The notes below the pieces were generated by a model. That model saw only the letters and a program-made list of their open reading frames with translations, did no database searches and was not told the DNA's origin. This document shows, piece by piece, positions 1 through 8,222 of a stretch of DNA of 64,000 nucleotides. The position numbers and the translations under genes were made by a program. Each line of letters opens with the position of its first letter. Within the stretch, counting starts at the first letter, position 1. Source of the stretch: Flavobacterium beibuense (lineage in GTDB: Bacteria > Bacteroidota > Bacteroidia > Flavobacteriales > Flavobacteriaceae); NCBI RefSeq assembly GCF_004151245.1, contig NZ_JUIW01000002.1:1-64000 (forward strand), given 5' to 3'.

Positions 1-901
1 CACTTGCCGTACCGTTAGTTCCACCGTAACAGCTCACGTCTGTTTTTGATATTGTAGCCGTTAGTGCACTTGTAGGTTGTGTAATTGTAGCGCTGGCTGT
101 AGCTGTACAACCGTTACCATCTGTAATTGTAACACTATATGTACCTGCAATAAGGCTATTTATAGTATTAGTGGCAGAAGATGTATTAGTTGTTGTTGAA
201 CCATTGCTCCATGCATAAGTATAATTAGGGGTTCCTCCTGAAGCAGTCACAGAAAGGCTGCCATTTGAACCACCATTACAAGCAATATTAGTTTGTGAGC
301 TTATTGATGCGCTTAGAGCACAGGAAGGAGCAGCCTGCCATGTCATGGCATCTAAAGCTACATATGCTATATCACCTGTAGTAGTAATGGTAAATTTATC
401 AATTAATATTGAGGAATTATTTGAACCTCCAAAATTAGCTATGTTAATAAAGGTAAAACCATTTGAAACTCCCAATGAAGTATTAAAACCTGAGCTGCTC
501 GTGGCAGAAAATTGTGTTGAACCACCTAAAGACCCGGTAACTGTTACTGATCCCGAAACAGTTGTTATATTAGCTGCATTATCAGCCAGATATAGCCACA
601 TACTTTTTAAATAAAAGGATGTGCCTCCTGCAGCGGATATTGTAAACTCAACAGGAATTCCGGCATCTGCATTGCCATCATTATCTATGTATCTGTTGTC
701 AATACTTGTTCCGTTCCAGCCTGTATCCGGATATCCGGTTTGTATATCAAAGGGACCTTGTGTTTGTGAAGTGATGTTAAAAACCTGGCCATTATCTGTA
801 AAAGATGTCGAGCCAGAGGTTTCCGTTTCAAAAGTTTCTGTTGTTTGTGCCCGCATAAGCATACACAAAAACAAGAAAAATAAAAGATAAAGTTTTTTCA
901 T
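1..901 (-). CDS. SprB-repeat cell-surface adhesin, N-terminal part (runs off the left edge)
   Basis: The minus-strand reading frame starts with ATG at 899-901 and stays open for 300 codons to the window edge, so the C-terminus is missing. It begins with a signal peptide (MKKLYLLFFLFLCMLMRAQ), followed by a beta-rich N-terminal domain of about 180 residues that I do not recognise. From about residue 200 there is one complete SprB-type repeat (NIACNGGSNGS ... GGTPNYTYAWS ... TDGNGCTATA) and the start of a second. SprB repeats are typical of large gliding or adhesion proteins exported by the T9SS, so a T9SS sorting domain is expected beyond the window. A second, larger SprB-repeat protein lies at 53977-60135. 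Not to be confused with the plus-strand open frames in this stretch, which are antisense to it. Confidence 0.85.
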   Translation of the reverse strand, partial: MKKLYLLFFLFLCMLMRAQTTETFETETSGSTSFTDNGQVFNITSQTQGPFDIQTGYPDTGWNGTSIDNRYIDNDGNADAGIPVEFTISAAGGTSFYLKSMWLYLADNAANITTVSGSVTVTGSLGGSTQFSATSSSGFNTSLGVSNGFTFINIANFGGSNNSSILIDKFTITTTGDIAYVALDAMTWQAAPSCALSASISSQTNIACNGGSNGSLSVTASGGTPNYTYAWSNGSTTTNTSSATNTINSLIAGTYSVTITDGNGCTATASATITQPTSALTATISKTDVSCYGGTNGTAS

Positions 902-1051
902 GGGCCAAAAAATTAGTTAGTCATTTTTTTAGTTTTTGCATCGCCTTAAATGCCGGGCAAAACCTACTTTTATAAGAAAGTGTCTAAATCAGTTAAATCA
1001 GACAACTAAAAAATTGCCTGATTTAAATATTTTTTAAGGTTGTTTAAAAGA

Positions 1052-1609
1052 TTAGCTCCTTGAAGGGTATAGTCCATTTACACAAATAATATAATTAATG
1101 GCCTGATAAGGCTGCATATTATTTAAAGGGATTCCTGAACCTGTATTACCACAGATAGCTGTTTTACCATTTAATGGAGTATTAGGGTCTGCGTTAATAT
1201 AACCGTAAGTAGGTGATGATCCTCTGCCGCTGGGCGTGCCCGGAGCAGCAATTGTAGAGCCAATAACGGGAGTTGATACATTTGCAGCGGTATTATTTAC
1301 AGCTACCTGTACAGTATGGTTATGAGGAGGCATGTTGCTTGTTAATATTGTATTGGTTTCTGATCCTGCCGCTTGCCCTAAAACATAACTCGCGTGTCCT
1401 GGTTTTGCTCCTGCGCCAATAGGCACTGTTCCTCTTAAATCAGGTAAAGCAAAAGTAGTTCTGCCATCACCTCCGTAATATGAGCCTATTATTGAAAATA
1501 GAGCCTGATTTTCGGATATAGGCAGTAAATCGCCGTTACAATATTTAAAATTTGCAGGTAGGAAATTGCCTGCAAAAAGCAATATAGTTCCTAAATATTG
1601 ATCTTCCAT
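1052..1609 (-). CDS. Phage tail collar domain protein (microcystin-dependent protein family)
   Basis: A 185-residue protein with a tail-collar domain at about residues 6-67 (LGTILLFAGNFLPANFKYCNG ... YGGDGRTTFALPDLRG), followed by a Gly/Thr/Pro-rich C-terminal part with the family's NNMQPYQAINYIIC ending. Such proteins resemble phage short-tail-fibre tips and are often free-standing chromosomal genes in Bacteroidota, annotated as tail fiber or MdpB-like proteins; their cellular function is not settled. No other phage structural gene lies nearby, so this is not a prophage. The start ATG is at 1607-1609; no signal peptide is visible. A large inverted-repeat region (1682-1728) lies upstream, between it and the preceding cytochrome gene on the same strand. 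Confidence 0.85.
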   Translation of the reverse strand: MEDQYLGTILLFAGNFLPANFKYCNGDLLPISENQALFSIIGSYYGGDGRTTFALPDLRGTVPIGAGAKPGHASYVLGQAAGSETNTILTSNMPPHNHTVQVAVNNTAANVSTPVIGSTIAAPGTPSGRGSSPTYGYINADPNTPLNGKTAICGNTGSGIPLNNMQPYQAINYIICVNGLYPSRS

Positions 1610-1681
1610 AATAATTTGTTTTTTGTGGTTAGTAATTGTTTTTTATGTATTGTAAAATTCTATATTAAAACCCGGTTGTTT

Positions 1682-1728
1682 GAGGTAGCAATTACCTGTT
1701 CTTTAGAACAGGTAATTTTACATACCTC
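1682..1728. promoter_or_regulatory. Nested inverted repeat with AGGTA/TACCT half-sites
   Basis: The core is a perfect 12-bp inverted repeat (1691-1702 and 1705-1716, ATTACCTGTTCT with a 2-nt loop), enclosed by an outer GAGGTA/TACCTC pair. It lies downstream of the cytochrome lipoprotein gene and upstream of the tail-collar gene, both on the minus strand. It could be a terminator for the former, but there is no good T-run on the minus strand. The AGGTA half-sites recur at 3296-3327 beside the NarL-type regulator gene, so a binding site is the alternative reading. Confidence 0.5.
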
Positions 1729-1746
1729 TTAACTAAAAACTAAGTC

Positions 1747-3216
1747 TTACTGGTCTTTGTTTATATTACCCTGTATAGACCAGGCAAAATCTACCTGAGT
1801 TTCACCTCTAAAGATTGAAAGGTCGTTCATGCTTATGTACTGATCTGCAGTATAGCCTACATTACCCGAAACTGTAGCCAGCGCATGGCAACTCATACAG
1901 TTGGTTTGAACTCCGTATTCAAAGCCAAGTTTGTTAGGGTAAGTACCGTTCTTGTTTTGAAAAGTTGAAGGGTCAAAACCTGCTTCCAGATATGGGTTAA
2001 AGGCAATAATAGCTTCTACATTTGTATTAGTACCTCCGTTAATAGGCTGGTTAGGCCATACCATAGCATAAGCGGTAGCAACGGCATAATGTGCAGCAGC
2101 ACCTTTTATTTGAGAAGGCCTTAAGTTAGCTTCGGCAGTAGAACTTGGTGCAAAAGGTGTATCGGGCTGGTAGCTCCAAAAGAAGGTTTGCCATGTCCAG
2201 TTACTTATTTCTTTAGTACCTACGTGCATTGCAACCAATAAGATAAGATCACCTTCCTTAAATACCTGAGGGTTATCTATATCTTCATTTTTGTTAAGAA
2301 AATCAGCGGCTTCTTTGTCAAGCTTATAGTTTATAAAGTCGCTAACATTACAGGTGGCATTTTTAATTTGTTCCGGCGACGGGTTTTCTGTAGTTACTGG
2401 AACCAGTTTTTTGTTTGCCGGCTGGCTGTTGGTTATATCTGCATATACATAGGTATTCCAAACAGTATCTTTAAATGCTTTTGGCGGAGTAGGAGTGCCA
2501 GGCCACGTAGGTATTCTTATTAATCCGTTTTTATCAGGGACACCTGTAAAATAGGTAGGTTTAAGCGTTATGGCATTGCTTGGGAAAGGTTTTATCCTGC
2601 CAATACCTGTTAGTGTATCTTTTGGCTTATAGCTGTTAAGTACAGAAAAGTTAAAGATTTTATTGTCTATAGCATATTGTGCCGCTCCCGGACTATATGA
2701 TACAGTTTCAAACAACTGAAAGTTGGTTTGAACTACCTCTTTATTGGCTAAAAGTTGAGCATGGGTAAACTGTCTTGGTACACTAAGCTGTGTTCTAGCT
2801 GTTTTTACCTGTTTAATTTCCTGCCCTTTTAGAGCAACTGTACGGCAATGTGCGGCAACTTCTTTTACACCCATCCAGGTTTCAAATACACGAAGTGTAT
2901 CTCCCTTATAGGTTTCGTTTGTTTTTTGAGTAAGTCCTGCCCAAATACCCCAGGCGTGTTTAGTGATATTATCAGTATCACGATTGTTAAGCCAGTTGTA
3001 GACAGCTGTTGAATCTTCAGGGAAATTAAATCCTGATATTCCAAGGTCTTGCGGGAACTCCTGAGGAACTATTTGTGCAATGTCCCCGTTTTCCGGTTTT
3101 GTTTCTTTAGTTTCCTTTTTACAGGATACTGTAGTAATAAGTAGTGAAGAAAACAGCAATAATCCGACCGTAGTCTTTTTATTTGTTTTCTTAACCGCGT
3201 TAGATAAAGAATACAT
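1747..3216 (-). CDS. c-type cytochrome-like lipoprotein
   Basis: A 489-residue protein with a lipoprotein signal (hydrophobic stretch ending LLITTVSC, followed by KKETKET) and a single c-type haem motif CMSCH near residue 440, close to the C-terminus. The rest is a globular periplasm-facing domain with no motif I can name. The C-terminal haem motif followed by HALATVSGN resembles conserved but uncharacterised 'cytochrome c family' lipoproteins of Bacteroidota. Export and anchoring to a membrane with the haem in the periplasm is inferred. It lies downstream of a NarL-type two-component operon on the same strand, with TACCT/AGGTA half-sites between the two, so it may be a target of that system. 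The start ATG at 3214-3216 places the lipobox about 32 residues from the N-terminus. Confidence 0.7.
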   Translation of the reverse strand: MYSLSNAVKKTNKKTTVGLLLFSSLLITTVSCKKETKETKPENGDIAQIVPQEFPQDLGISGFNFPEDSTAVYNWLNNRDTDNITKHAWGIWAGLTQKTNETYKGDTLRVFETWMGVKEVAAHCRTVALKGQEIKQVKTARTQLSVPRQFTHAQLLANKEVVQTNFQLFETVSYSPGAAQYAIDNKIFNFSVLNSYKPKDTLTGIGRIKPFPSNAITLKPTYFTGVPDKNGLIRIPTWPGTPTPPKAFKDTVWNTYVYADITNSQPANKKLVPVTTENPSPEQIKNATCNVSDFINYKLDKEAADFLNKNEDIDNPQVFKEGDLILLVAMHVGTKEISNWTWQTFFWSYQPDTPFAPSSTAEANLRPSQIKGAAAHYAVATAYAMVWPNQPINGGTNTNVEAIIAFNPYLEAGFDPSTFQNKNGTYPNKLGFEYGVQTNCMSCHALATVSGNVGYTADQYISMNDLSIFRGETQVDFAWSIQGNINKDQ

Positions 3217-3295
3217 AATGTAAAGTATTAATTGGTTAGCTTGTTTTTAACATCGCTAAAGTACTTTACATGTATATTTTACATAAGGAGGGTAT

Positions 3296-3327
3296 TACCT
3301 GTTTTAAAGGGTAGGTATTTTTACCTA
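3296..3327. promoter_or_regulatory. Candidate NarL-type binding region (TACCT/AGGTA half-sites)
   Basis: Three half-sites lie in 32 bp: TACCT at 3296-3300, AGGTA at 3313-3317 and TACCT at 3322-3326. The last two form the inverted repeat TAGGTA-TTTT-TACCTA. The site lies between the response-regulator gene and the cytochrome lipoprotein gene that follows it on the minus strand. NarL/FixJ regulators bind TAC-containing heptamers, so the site is compatible with the neighbouring regulator; this is inference only. Confidence 0.35.
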
Positions 3328-3337
3328 TAACAAAGGT

Positions 3338-4009
3338 TTACAAATTAAGGTCGTGTATATTGATTATGTTGTGCTGTACCGCATAAATAACCAGACCTGC
3401 AATGTTTTTTGCTCCCGTTTTTGCAAACAGGTTGTTTTTGTGTCCTTCTACTGTTCTTGTAGTGATAAAAAGGGTCTCACCAATTTCTTTGGCTGTTTTT
3501 TGCATACAGATGAGCTTTAGTACATCTATTTCACGTTCAGACAGGTCATTTTCATCATTTAAGTCAGGTTTAGGTGATTTAGACGAAATCTGTTCGCGCA
3601 TACTGTCTATTTGGTCTTCCATAAAATAAATACCTGTTTGATGGACTCTTGTAATTATCTCTTTAAGCAATACAGGAGATATACCTTTAGGCACAAAAGC
3701 CGAAGCTCCGGTTTTAAAAAGGAAGCCTAAAAAAGTGTTTTGGTAATGCGACGATATTACTATTATTTTTATTTCAGGATGGTTTGCTTTTATATATTGT
3801 GTAGTTTCCACACCATCCATACCTTCCATCTTAAGGTCTAATAGTAATATATCGGGTAATGCGGTGGCGGTTTTAAGTTTTTCAATTAAATCCAGCCCGT
3901 TATTAGCAGTAAATAAGACTTTAAAATTAGGACAAGTACTAAGATAGCTTTCCAGTAACTGTGCTATAAGGCTGTCATCATCGGTTATGGCAATCAGGAT
4001 ATCTTTCAT
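3338..4009 (-). CDS. NarL/FixJ-family response regulator
   Basis: A 223-residue regulator. The receiver domain occupies about residues 3-125, with the acidic pocket near ITDDDS and the phospho-acceptor Asp58 (LLLDLKMEGMDG). The C-terminal LuxR-type helix-turn-helix is at about 155-205 (LSEREIDVLKLICMQKTAKEIGETL ... TTRTVEGHKNNLF). It overlaps the upstream kinase gene by 4 bp (ATGA-type overlap), which shows translational coupling and a cognate pair. Targets are unknown; the nearest candidates are the cytochrome and tail-collar genes immediately downstream, which carry shared TACCT/AGGTA half-sites. Confidence 0.9.
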   Translation of the reverse strand: MKDILIAITDDDSLIAQLLESYLSTCPNFKVLFTANNGLDLIEKLKTATALPDILLLDLKMEGMDGVETTQYIKANHPEIKIIVISSHYQNTFLGFLFKTGASAFVPKGISPVLLKEIITRVHQTGIYFMEDQIDSMREQISSKSPKPDLNDENDLSEREIDVLKLICMQKTAKEIGETLFITTRTVEGHKNNLFAKTGAKNIAGLVIYAVQHNIINIHDLNL

Positions 4010-4773
4010 TCAGATTCAATTTTTGAGTGATTTAAGGCTAAAATGGCAGTAGTCCCTTTGTTTCCTGTTTTTATTTTATGTTGGCCTTTTATAAAGAGCA
4101 TTCGCAACTCAATGTTTTTTAAACCAATTCCTTTTTTTGCTTTTTCTACATCAAACCCTTTTCCATTATCTTTTATGGTTATAGAGAGCAGGGTAGGGCT
4201 CATTCTTAAATGTACAAAAACATTTGTAGCCTCAGCATGCTTATGTATATTTATTATAATCTCCTGTATAACCCTTACAATTTGTATTTTAAGATCGTTA
4301 GGAATATTTTTTTCACTGAAAATACTTTTCCTAAAAGTTAAACTAAATTGTTTTTTCCAGGGGGCAAGTATATTCTCAATTAGTTCATCAAGAGTAATGA
4401 ATTTAGGCATTGGCGGTGTAAGATCGTGTGATATTCTTCGGGCCTCTGCTATACTTTCCCCTAATAAAGAGTCTATTTCTTCTGTGTTTTGTGCTGTTTG
4501 GTTTTTAAGCCTTAAAACAGTTAATTTTCCAATAAGGGAGTCGTGTAAGTCTGCCGCAATTCTGGTTCTTTCCTGTTCCTGTGCAATTATACCGGTTTCA
4601 AGGAGCTGCTTTTGGTGTTCTATTTGTGTACGCGACTCTTTAAGCCTCTCTTCTACGATACGCCTAAAGTTGATTCTTACCAGTCTTATAAATGAAAAAG
4701 CAAGAAGCGATATAATAAGCAGTACAATTACAATCCAGAGCGCAATTGTTTTTGGGTCGAGCCATTTTTCCAT
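4006..4773 (-). CDS. Sensor histidine kinase, HisKA_3/NarX-like
   Basis: A 255-residue kinase with one N-terminal membrane segment (about residues 10-30), a coiled-coil linker, a HisKA_3 dimerisation/phosphoacceptor motif with His77 (RIAADLHDSL) and a HATPase domain (IQEIIINIHKHAEA as the N box, DNGKGFD and GIGLKNIELR as G boxes). It has no sensory extracellular domain of its own; the overlapping upstream gene encodes a multi-span membrane protein that may supply the sensing part. Overlaps: 46 bp with the upstream gene and 4 bp with the response-regulator gene downstream, so all three are co-transcribed. The start ATG at 4771-4773 is chosen because it keeps the membrane segment. Confidence 0.85.
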   Translation of the reverse strand: MEKWLDPKTIALWIVIVLLIISLLAFSFIRLVRINFRRIVEERLKESRTQIEHQKQLLETGIIAQEQERTRIAADLHDSLIGKLTVLRLKNQTAQNTEEIDSLLGESIAEARRISHDLTPPMPKFITLDELIENILAPWKKQFSLTFRKSIFSEKNIPNDLKIQIVRVIQEIIINIHKHAEATNVFVHLRMSPTLLSITIKDNGKGFDVEKAKKGIGLKNIELRMLFIKGQHKIKTGNKGTTAILALNHSKIESE

Positions 4774-5393
4774 ATTTCCTTTATTAAAAATGCGTAAAAT
4801 ATAAATGTTAGCAAAAGATTAGCAGTCCAGAAATAAAATTTAATTACAGAAGGAACATTAATAAGAAAATTAATTGGAAGGAAAAATATTAAGTGTAGCG
4901 AGTAAAAAATAATTATTGCTGAATTGAGCATTATAACACGGTTGTTTTTTTCCTTATGCTCTATTTTTTCAAGTAAATAATTAATGGCCATAAATATAAT
5001 AAGGAAAGAACTCAGTGTTTTAGAATAGGTTTGAAACTCTGCCGGGGGTATGTTCCATAATGAAAATATTTCCCAAATAATATATATACCAAAAATGATG
5101 CTTCCAATTATTACAGGCCACACCTTTCTTTTAAAAAAACATATTTGATAGAAGACTGTAAAGAAAAAAAGTTCAAAAAAACTGAAGAAAACAATTAAAA
5201 TAAGATTGTTTTTAGTTATTTCTCCTACAATACGGGTAGTAGCATCTGTTAACAAACAAATTACCAGGTAAAAAAAAATATATTTATATTCTTTCTTTAA
5301 ATTTTTATAGTAATATAAACCTATACCTACTCCTGTAATAAGAAGTACAGGAGAGATAAAGGTCATATGCTTTAAAAATTCAGCTATAGTCAT
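4728..5393 (-). CDS. Multi-span membrane protein of a two-component operon
   Basis: A 221-residue, strongly hydrophobic protein with about six to seven membrane segments (for example FISPVLLITGVGIGLYYY, YIFFYLVICLLTDA, LILIVFFSFFELFFFTVFY). No catalytic motif is seen and I do not recognise the family. Its 3' end overlaps the start of the kinase gene by 46 bp, and the kinase has only one membrane helix. A role as membrane sensor or partner of that kinase is therefore plausible but unproven. It is preceded by 6 bp and a hypothetical gene on the same strand. Confidence 0.6.
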   Translation of the reverse strand: MTIAEFLKHMTFISPVLLITGVGIGLYYYKNLKKEYKYIFFYLVICLLTDATTRIVGEITKNNLILIVFFSFFELFFFTVFYQICFFKRKVWPVIIGSIIFGIYIIWEIFSLWNIPPAEFQTYSKTLSSFLIIFMAINYLLEKIEHKEKNNRVIMLNSAIIIFYSLHLIFFLPINFLINVPSVIKFYFWTANLLLTFIFYAFLIKEIWKNGSTQKQLRSGL

Positions 5394-5399
5394 ATTTAG

Positions 5400-6011
5400 C
5401 TATACTGTTGCTAACGACAATAAATAAAAAGAACTTTGCGGCAAGGCTGTATATGGAGGCATTGGAACCACAGTATCGTAGAAACTGGAGCTGCTGGCCG
5501 GATCGTTTGTCACTAAATCGGCATCAAAGCCGGTTGTTGCTTTTGGACTTGTTTTTAAAGCAAAAAATGTAACATACTCATGGTTTGGCTTCATGTATGT
5601 ACTAGGCATATTGAAAACCTGAAAAATACCATCTGTTACAGCGGCTCTGCTTATTTGACTGTTTGCCCACTGCGAATAGTTCTTGCTCCATGCATTAATT
5701 CTATTTAGAGCCTCTGGTTCCGGGATAGTATGAGGGTCGCCTAAAACACGGCTAACCTGGCAAATTGTTATGGCATTAAATAAATCGGCCTCACTTTGAT
5801 TAGTATCCTGATTTGCCGGAATAAGGAACATGTAAAACTCGTTACCATTACATACTCCAGGATAGGCATGTAAGTCAGAAGTAGTAGATTTAAGAGTGTA
5901 GGAAAACGCATTTCCTAAATTAAGGTAATTAACAACTTCAGTACCGTTGTTTCTAATATTATTCCATTGTTTAATGCAGGAAATAACATCGGATAAGCTT
6001 CGAAAAGTCAT
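5400..6011 (-). CDS. Hypothetical protein, first gene of the two-component operon
   Basis: A 203-residue protein with no signal peptide, no membrane segment and no motif I recognise. It is moderately rich in Ser, Asn, Thr and Pro. The order 5400-6011, 4728-5393, 4006-4773, 3338-4009 on one strand with gaps of 6 bp or overlaps makes a four-gene operon with the membrane protein, histidine kinase and response regulator. Its function could be linked to whatever the kinase senses. The start ATG is at 6009-6011, and more than 200 bp without a gene lie upstream, room for the promoter. Confidence 0.6.
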   Translation of the reverse strand: MTFRSLSDVISCIKQWNNIRNNGTEVVNYLNLGNAFSYTLKSTTSDLHAYPGVCNGNEFYMFLIPANQDTNQSEADLFNAITICQVSRVLGDPHTIPEPEALNRINAWSKNYSQWANSQISRAAVTDGIFQVFNMPSTYMKPNHEYVTFFALKTSPKATTGFDADLVTNDPASSSSFYDTVVPMPPYTALPQSSFYLLSLATV

Positions 6012-6219
6012 AATCTGGGTGGTTTTTTGTTAGACTCAAAAATAACTTTTTGTTACAAAAAAAACAAACTATATGTTAAAGAGTTTGTTTTCTTTATCAA
6101 CAATTGCGGGAAAACCTGAATTTGGATTTCTGTAGTTTTTAAATTTTTGATTGTGAAATACTTAGTTATTGTTTGTTTTATTTACGGATGATTATAACGA
6201 TTACTTTATCAGCAATTTT

Positions 6220-6227
6220 TACTTTTG
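6220..6227 (+). promoter_or_regulatory. Bacteroidetes-type -7 box upstream of phnA
   Basis: The sequence TACTTTTG matches the Bacteroidetes -7 consensus TAnnTTTG and lies 22 bp before the ATG of the PhnA-like gene. No convincing -33 TTTG is seen at the usual distance. Confidence 0.45.
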
Positions 6228-6249
6228 CAGCCTAATCAAATAAGTTAAA

Positions 6250-6831
6250 ATGAAAGCAGAAGATATAATAAAGCAGCGAAGCGGAAATAAATGTGAGTTA
6301 AGCGGAGAAGCAGATAACCTGAAAATTTATGAAGTTCCTTCTATAAGTAGGAATGGAGCAGATGCAGCTATACTGATTAACGAAAAATTTATTAATCAAA
6401 TTGAAAAAAAGGAGGAGTTAGACAGTAAGTTATGGGAAAATATACTGTTAACTTCTATGTGGAGTGAGGTACCCGCTGTACAGGTTGTATCTTGGAGAAT
6501 GCTTAACCGATTTAGAAACGAGAGCTGGGCTGCAGATGCTTTGGATATGATTTATCTTGAAGAAGATAATTTAGAGTGGGCTAAAGAAACAGGAGATCAT
6601 TTAAGTGATGTTAATGCTTCTTTACATAAGGACAGTAACGGAAATATACTTCAAAACGGTGATACCGTTACATTGATTAAAGATCTGGATGTTAAAGGTT
6701 CTTCACTTAATGCAAAAATAGGTACGGCTGTAAGAAACATAAGGCTGGTGCATGATAACCCTGAACAAATTGAAGGTAAAATAGAAGGACAAATGATTGT
6801 GATACTAACTAAATATGTAAAAAAACAATAG
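6250..6831 (+). CDS. phnA: PhnA/YjdM-family protein lacking most zinc-ribbon cysteines
   Basis: A 193-residue protein. The C-terminal half (about 125-193, HKDSNGNILQNGDTVTLIKD ... VKGSS ... GTAVRNIRLV ... IEGKIEGQMIVILTKYVKK) is a clear PhnA domain. The N-terminal part follows the longer Bacteroidota PhnA proteins (RSGNKCELSG, SMWSEVPAVQVVSWRMLNR). In family members as I recall them, a zinc-ribbon-like N-terminus carries further Cys residues; here only Cys15 remains and the expected Cys-x2-Cys region reads ILINEKFINQI. The name comes from the E. coli phn locus, but a role in phosphonate use is not established for this family. Single-gene unit, with promoter box 6220-6227 and the terminator at 6831-6896. 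Confidence 0.8.
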   Translation: MKAEDIIKQRSGNKCELSGEADNLKIYEVPSISRNGADAAILINEKFINQIEKKEELDSKLWENILLTSMWSEVPAVQVVSWRMLNRFRNESWAADALDMIYLEEDNLEWAKETGDHLSDVNASLHKDSNGNILQNGDTVTLIKDLDVKGSSLNAKIGTAVRNIRLVHDNPEQIEGKIEGQMIVILTKYVKKQ

Positions 6832-6896
6832 TTATATAATAATAACAAAAAAGGGGAAGCTAATCAGCTTCCCCTTTTTTGTTATTATTATATAAC
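6831..6896. terminator. 31-bp perfect inverted repeat, bidirectional terminator
   Basis: The arms 6831-6861 and 6866-6896 are perfect reverse complements over 31 bp around a 4-nt AATC loop. The stem core is AAAAAAGGGGAAGCT/AGCTTCCCCTTTTTT, giving a T-run on either strand. It begins within the stop codon of the PhnA-like gene and would also end transcripts coming from the opposite side. The length of perfect pairing is unusual for a simple terminator. Confidence 0.85.
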
Positions 6897-7075
6897 GGAT
6901 AAAGATAAATGTGAAATATTAAGAAATGACTATTTTAAGGTTTCAAACTAAAATTTCTTAACCATAAATTAACTATATTGCGCAGCCAGTTACTACAAAT
7001 ACCACATTTTATACCACATAAAAATGACTAATGTAAAATCGTTATTTACATTTCTGACTTTTATATTTCCGTGTT

Positions 7076-7615
7076 TTATTTTCTCGCAAAATATAAGCCC
7101 CAGGCATACGTCATATTTACCCCAAAATCGGTAATATAGCTTTGCTGTTCAATAAACAATGGAGTTGAGGGAGGGATATCTGAAGGTGATTTAACCGGAT
7201 TGGCAGTTATTAAGGCGCAGTATTTAACTACATCAAGTTTTTCAAGTTTATTACCCAGTTCCAATAGTCGTTCATCTGAGATAGGTGCTTTAACCTCATA
7301 AGTATAAATCAGGTTTTTTACCGAATTGTCATTGCCTGTATTTTTAATAGCCAGCTGTGATAATTCTTCTGCTTTTTCAGGAAGCAAAGGATATGCTTTT
7401 TTTAAACGGGCAGTATATTCATCTAAAAGGTTTGTTATTTCTTCCGGATGACTGTTCTCGCCGGCAAAAGTTACATAAAGTCTGTGTGAGGAATTGTTAG
7501 GCACAAGTTTTAAATTTCCTTTGCGTGACTGGGCATTAGTTGGGATACCTGCCAATGCTGAAAGAAGAAGTAGAGGTAAGTACTTCTTTAACGGGGTTAA
7601 AGTAATGCGTTTCAA
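7076..7615 (-). pseudogene. Truncated S8-family peptidase: signal peptide and propeptide only
   Basis: The 179-residue frame has a signal peptide ending near ALAGIPTNAQ and a propeptide-like region. It ends with PPSTPLFIEQQSYITDFGVNMTYAWGLYFARK and then a stop. The stretch from SDIPPSTP to NMTYAW resembles the propeptide-catalytic domain junction of Bacteroidota subtilisin-like (S8) peptidases, where the catalytic Asp/His/Ser domain should follow. Here the sequence after YAWGLYF is non-coding in all frames up to the 6831-6896 hairpin, so the catalytic domain is gone. The alternative is a small secreted protein of its own; I prefer a 3'-deleted gene, from memory of the family and not from an alignment. 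Confidence 0.5.
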
Positions 7616-7736
7616 TTGTATAAGTTTTAGTTAGTTTGTGCAATTTTAGCTATTTAACCTGAATGTAATTATATAGTACATTGGTAAAAAAGGCGACAAA
7701 CAGATTTTTTTGTTCATATTTTGCTGTTTGAATCAT

Positions 7737-7768
7737 AAAACTCCATTCCTTTTAAGAAACGGAGTTTT
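7737..7768 (+). other. Small hairpin upstream of the metal-efflux operon
   Basis: AAAACTCC (7737-7744) can pair with GGAGTTTT (7761-7768), and the hairpin is followed by GTTTTAC on the plus strand. It lies 30 bp before the DUF6660 gene, with no plus-strand gene before it. It could be a 5' leader hairpin, a weak attenuator or chance. Confidence 0.3.
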
Positions 7769-7798
7769 GTTTTACAAAAAGTTTATTAAATTTACCAC

Positions 7799-8131
7799 AT
7801 GCAACGCATCAGGCAAATATTAACTTCATTTCTTTCGGTATATCTTTTTGTACTGATGGTTTTGCCATGTACAGATGCTCATGCAAGTGTAAACAATAAT
7901 AAGGCCGCACAAATTACTCAGGCTGATGAGGATGACCATCATCATACTGATATTGAAATATGCACACCTTTTTGTGTATGTGGCAGCTGTGTGGCAGCTG
8001 TAGTTTTACAACAGCTAACCGAGTTTACTTTTTTTATACCTAAACCTAAAAACAGGTTAATTTCTAACTTCTATCAATCGTTAAACCACGAGTTTTATGG
8101 CTCCATCTGGCAGCCACCCCAATTAGTATAA
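7799..8131 (+). CDS. DUF6660-like small protein of a heavy-metal efflux operon
   Basis: A 110-residue protein with an N-terminal hydrophobic segment (about 7-27, signal peptide or anchor), then an acidic/His cluster (DEDDHHHTD) and a Cys cluster (CTPFCVCGSC). It ends with the IWQPPQLV motif seen in small Bacteroidota proteins encoded just before CzcA-type pumps. The His and Cys clusters look suited to metal binding in the periplasm, but a function has not been established. It is followed after 91 bp by the pump gene on the same strand and is likely the first gene of the operon. Confidence 0.7.
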   Translation: MQRIRQILTSFLSVYLFVLMVLPCTDAHASVNNNKAAQITQADEDDHHHTDIEICTPFCVCGSCVAAVVLQQLTEFTFFIPKPKNRLISNFYQSLNHEFYGSIWQPPQLV

Positions 8132-8222
8132 TGATTTGCCGGTTAATAGCCGGCTGTAAATTCACGGCCTTATCCCAACCTTTAAGGCTGTTTAATAATC
8201 ATTATAGTAATAAAACAAACAG

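Noticed and set aside
345-890. Two open frames of 89 codons on the plus strand
   Set aside because: They lie antisense to the SprB-repeat adhesin frame, which has a signal peptide and a recognisable repeat; low-complexity antisense of Thr/Ser-rich sequence commonly stays open.
1052-1609. Tail-collar gene as evidence of a prophage
   Set aside because: No capsid, terminase, tail or lysis genes are nearby; free-standing collar-domain genes are usual in Bacteroidota.
4043-4804. Long plus-strand open frame of 253 codons
   Set aside because: It is antisense to the histidine kinase, whose His box and ATPase motifs are clear; the plus-strand product shows no motif.
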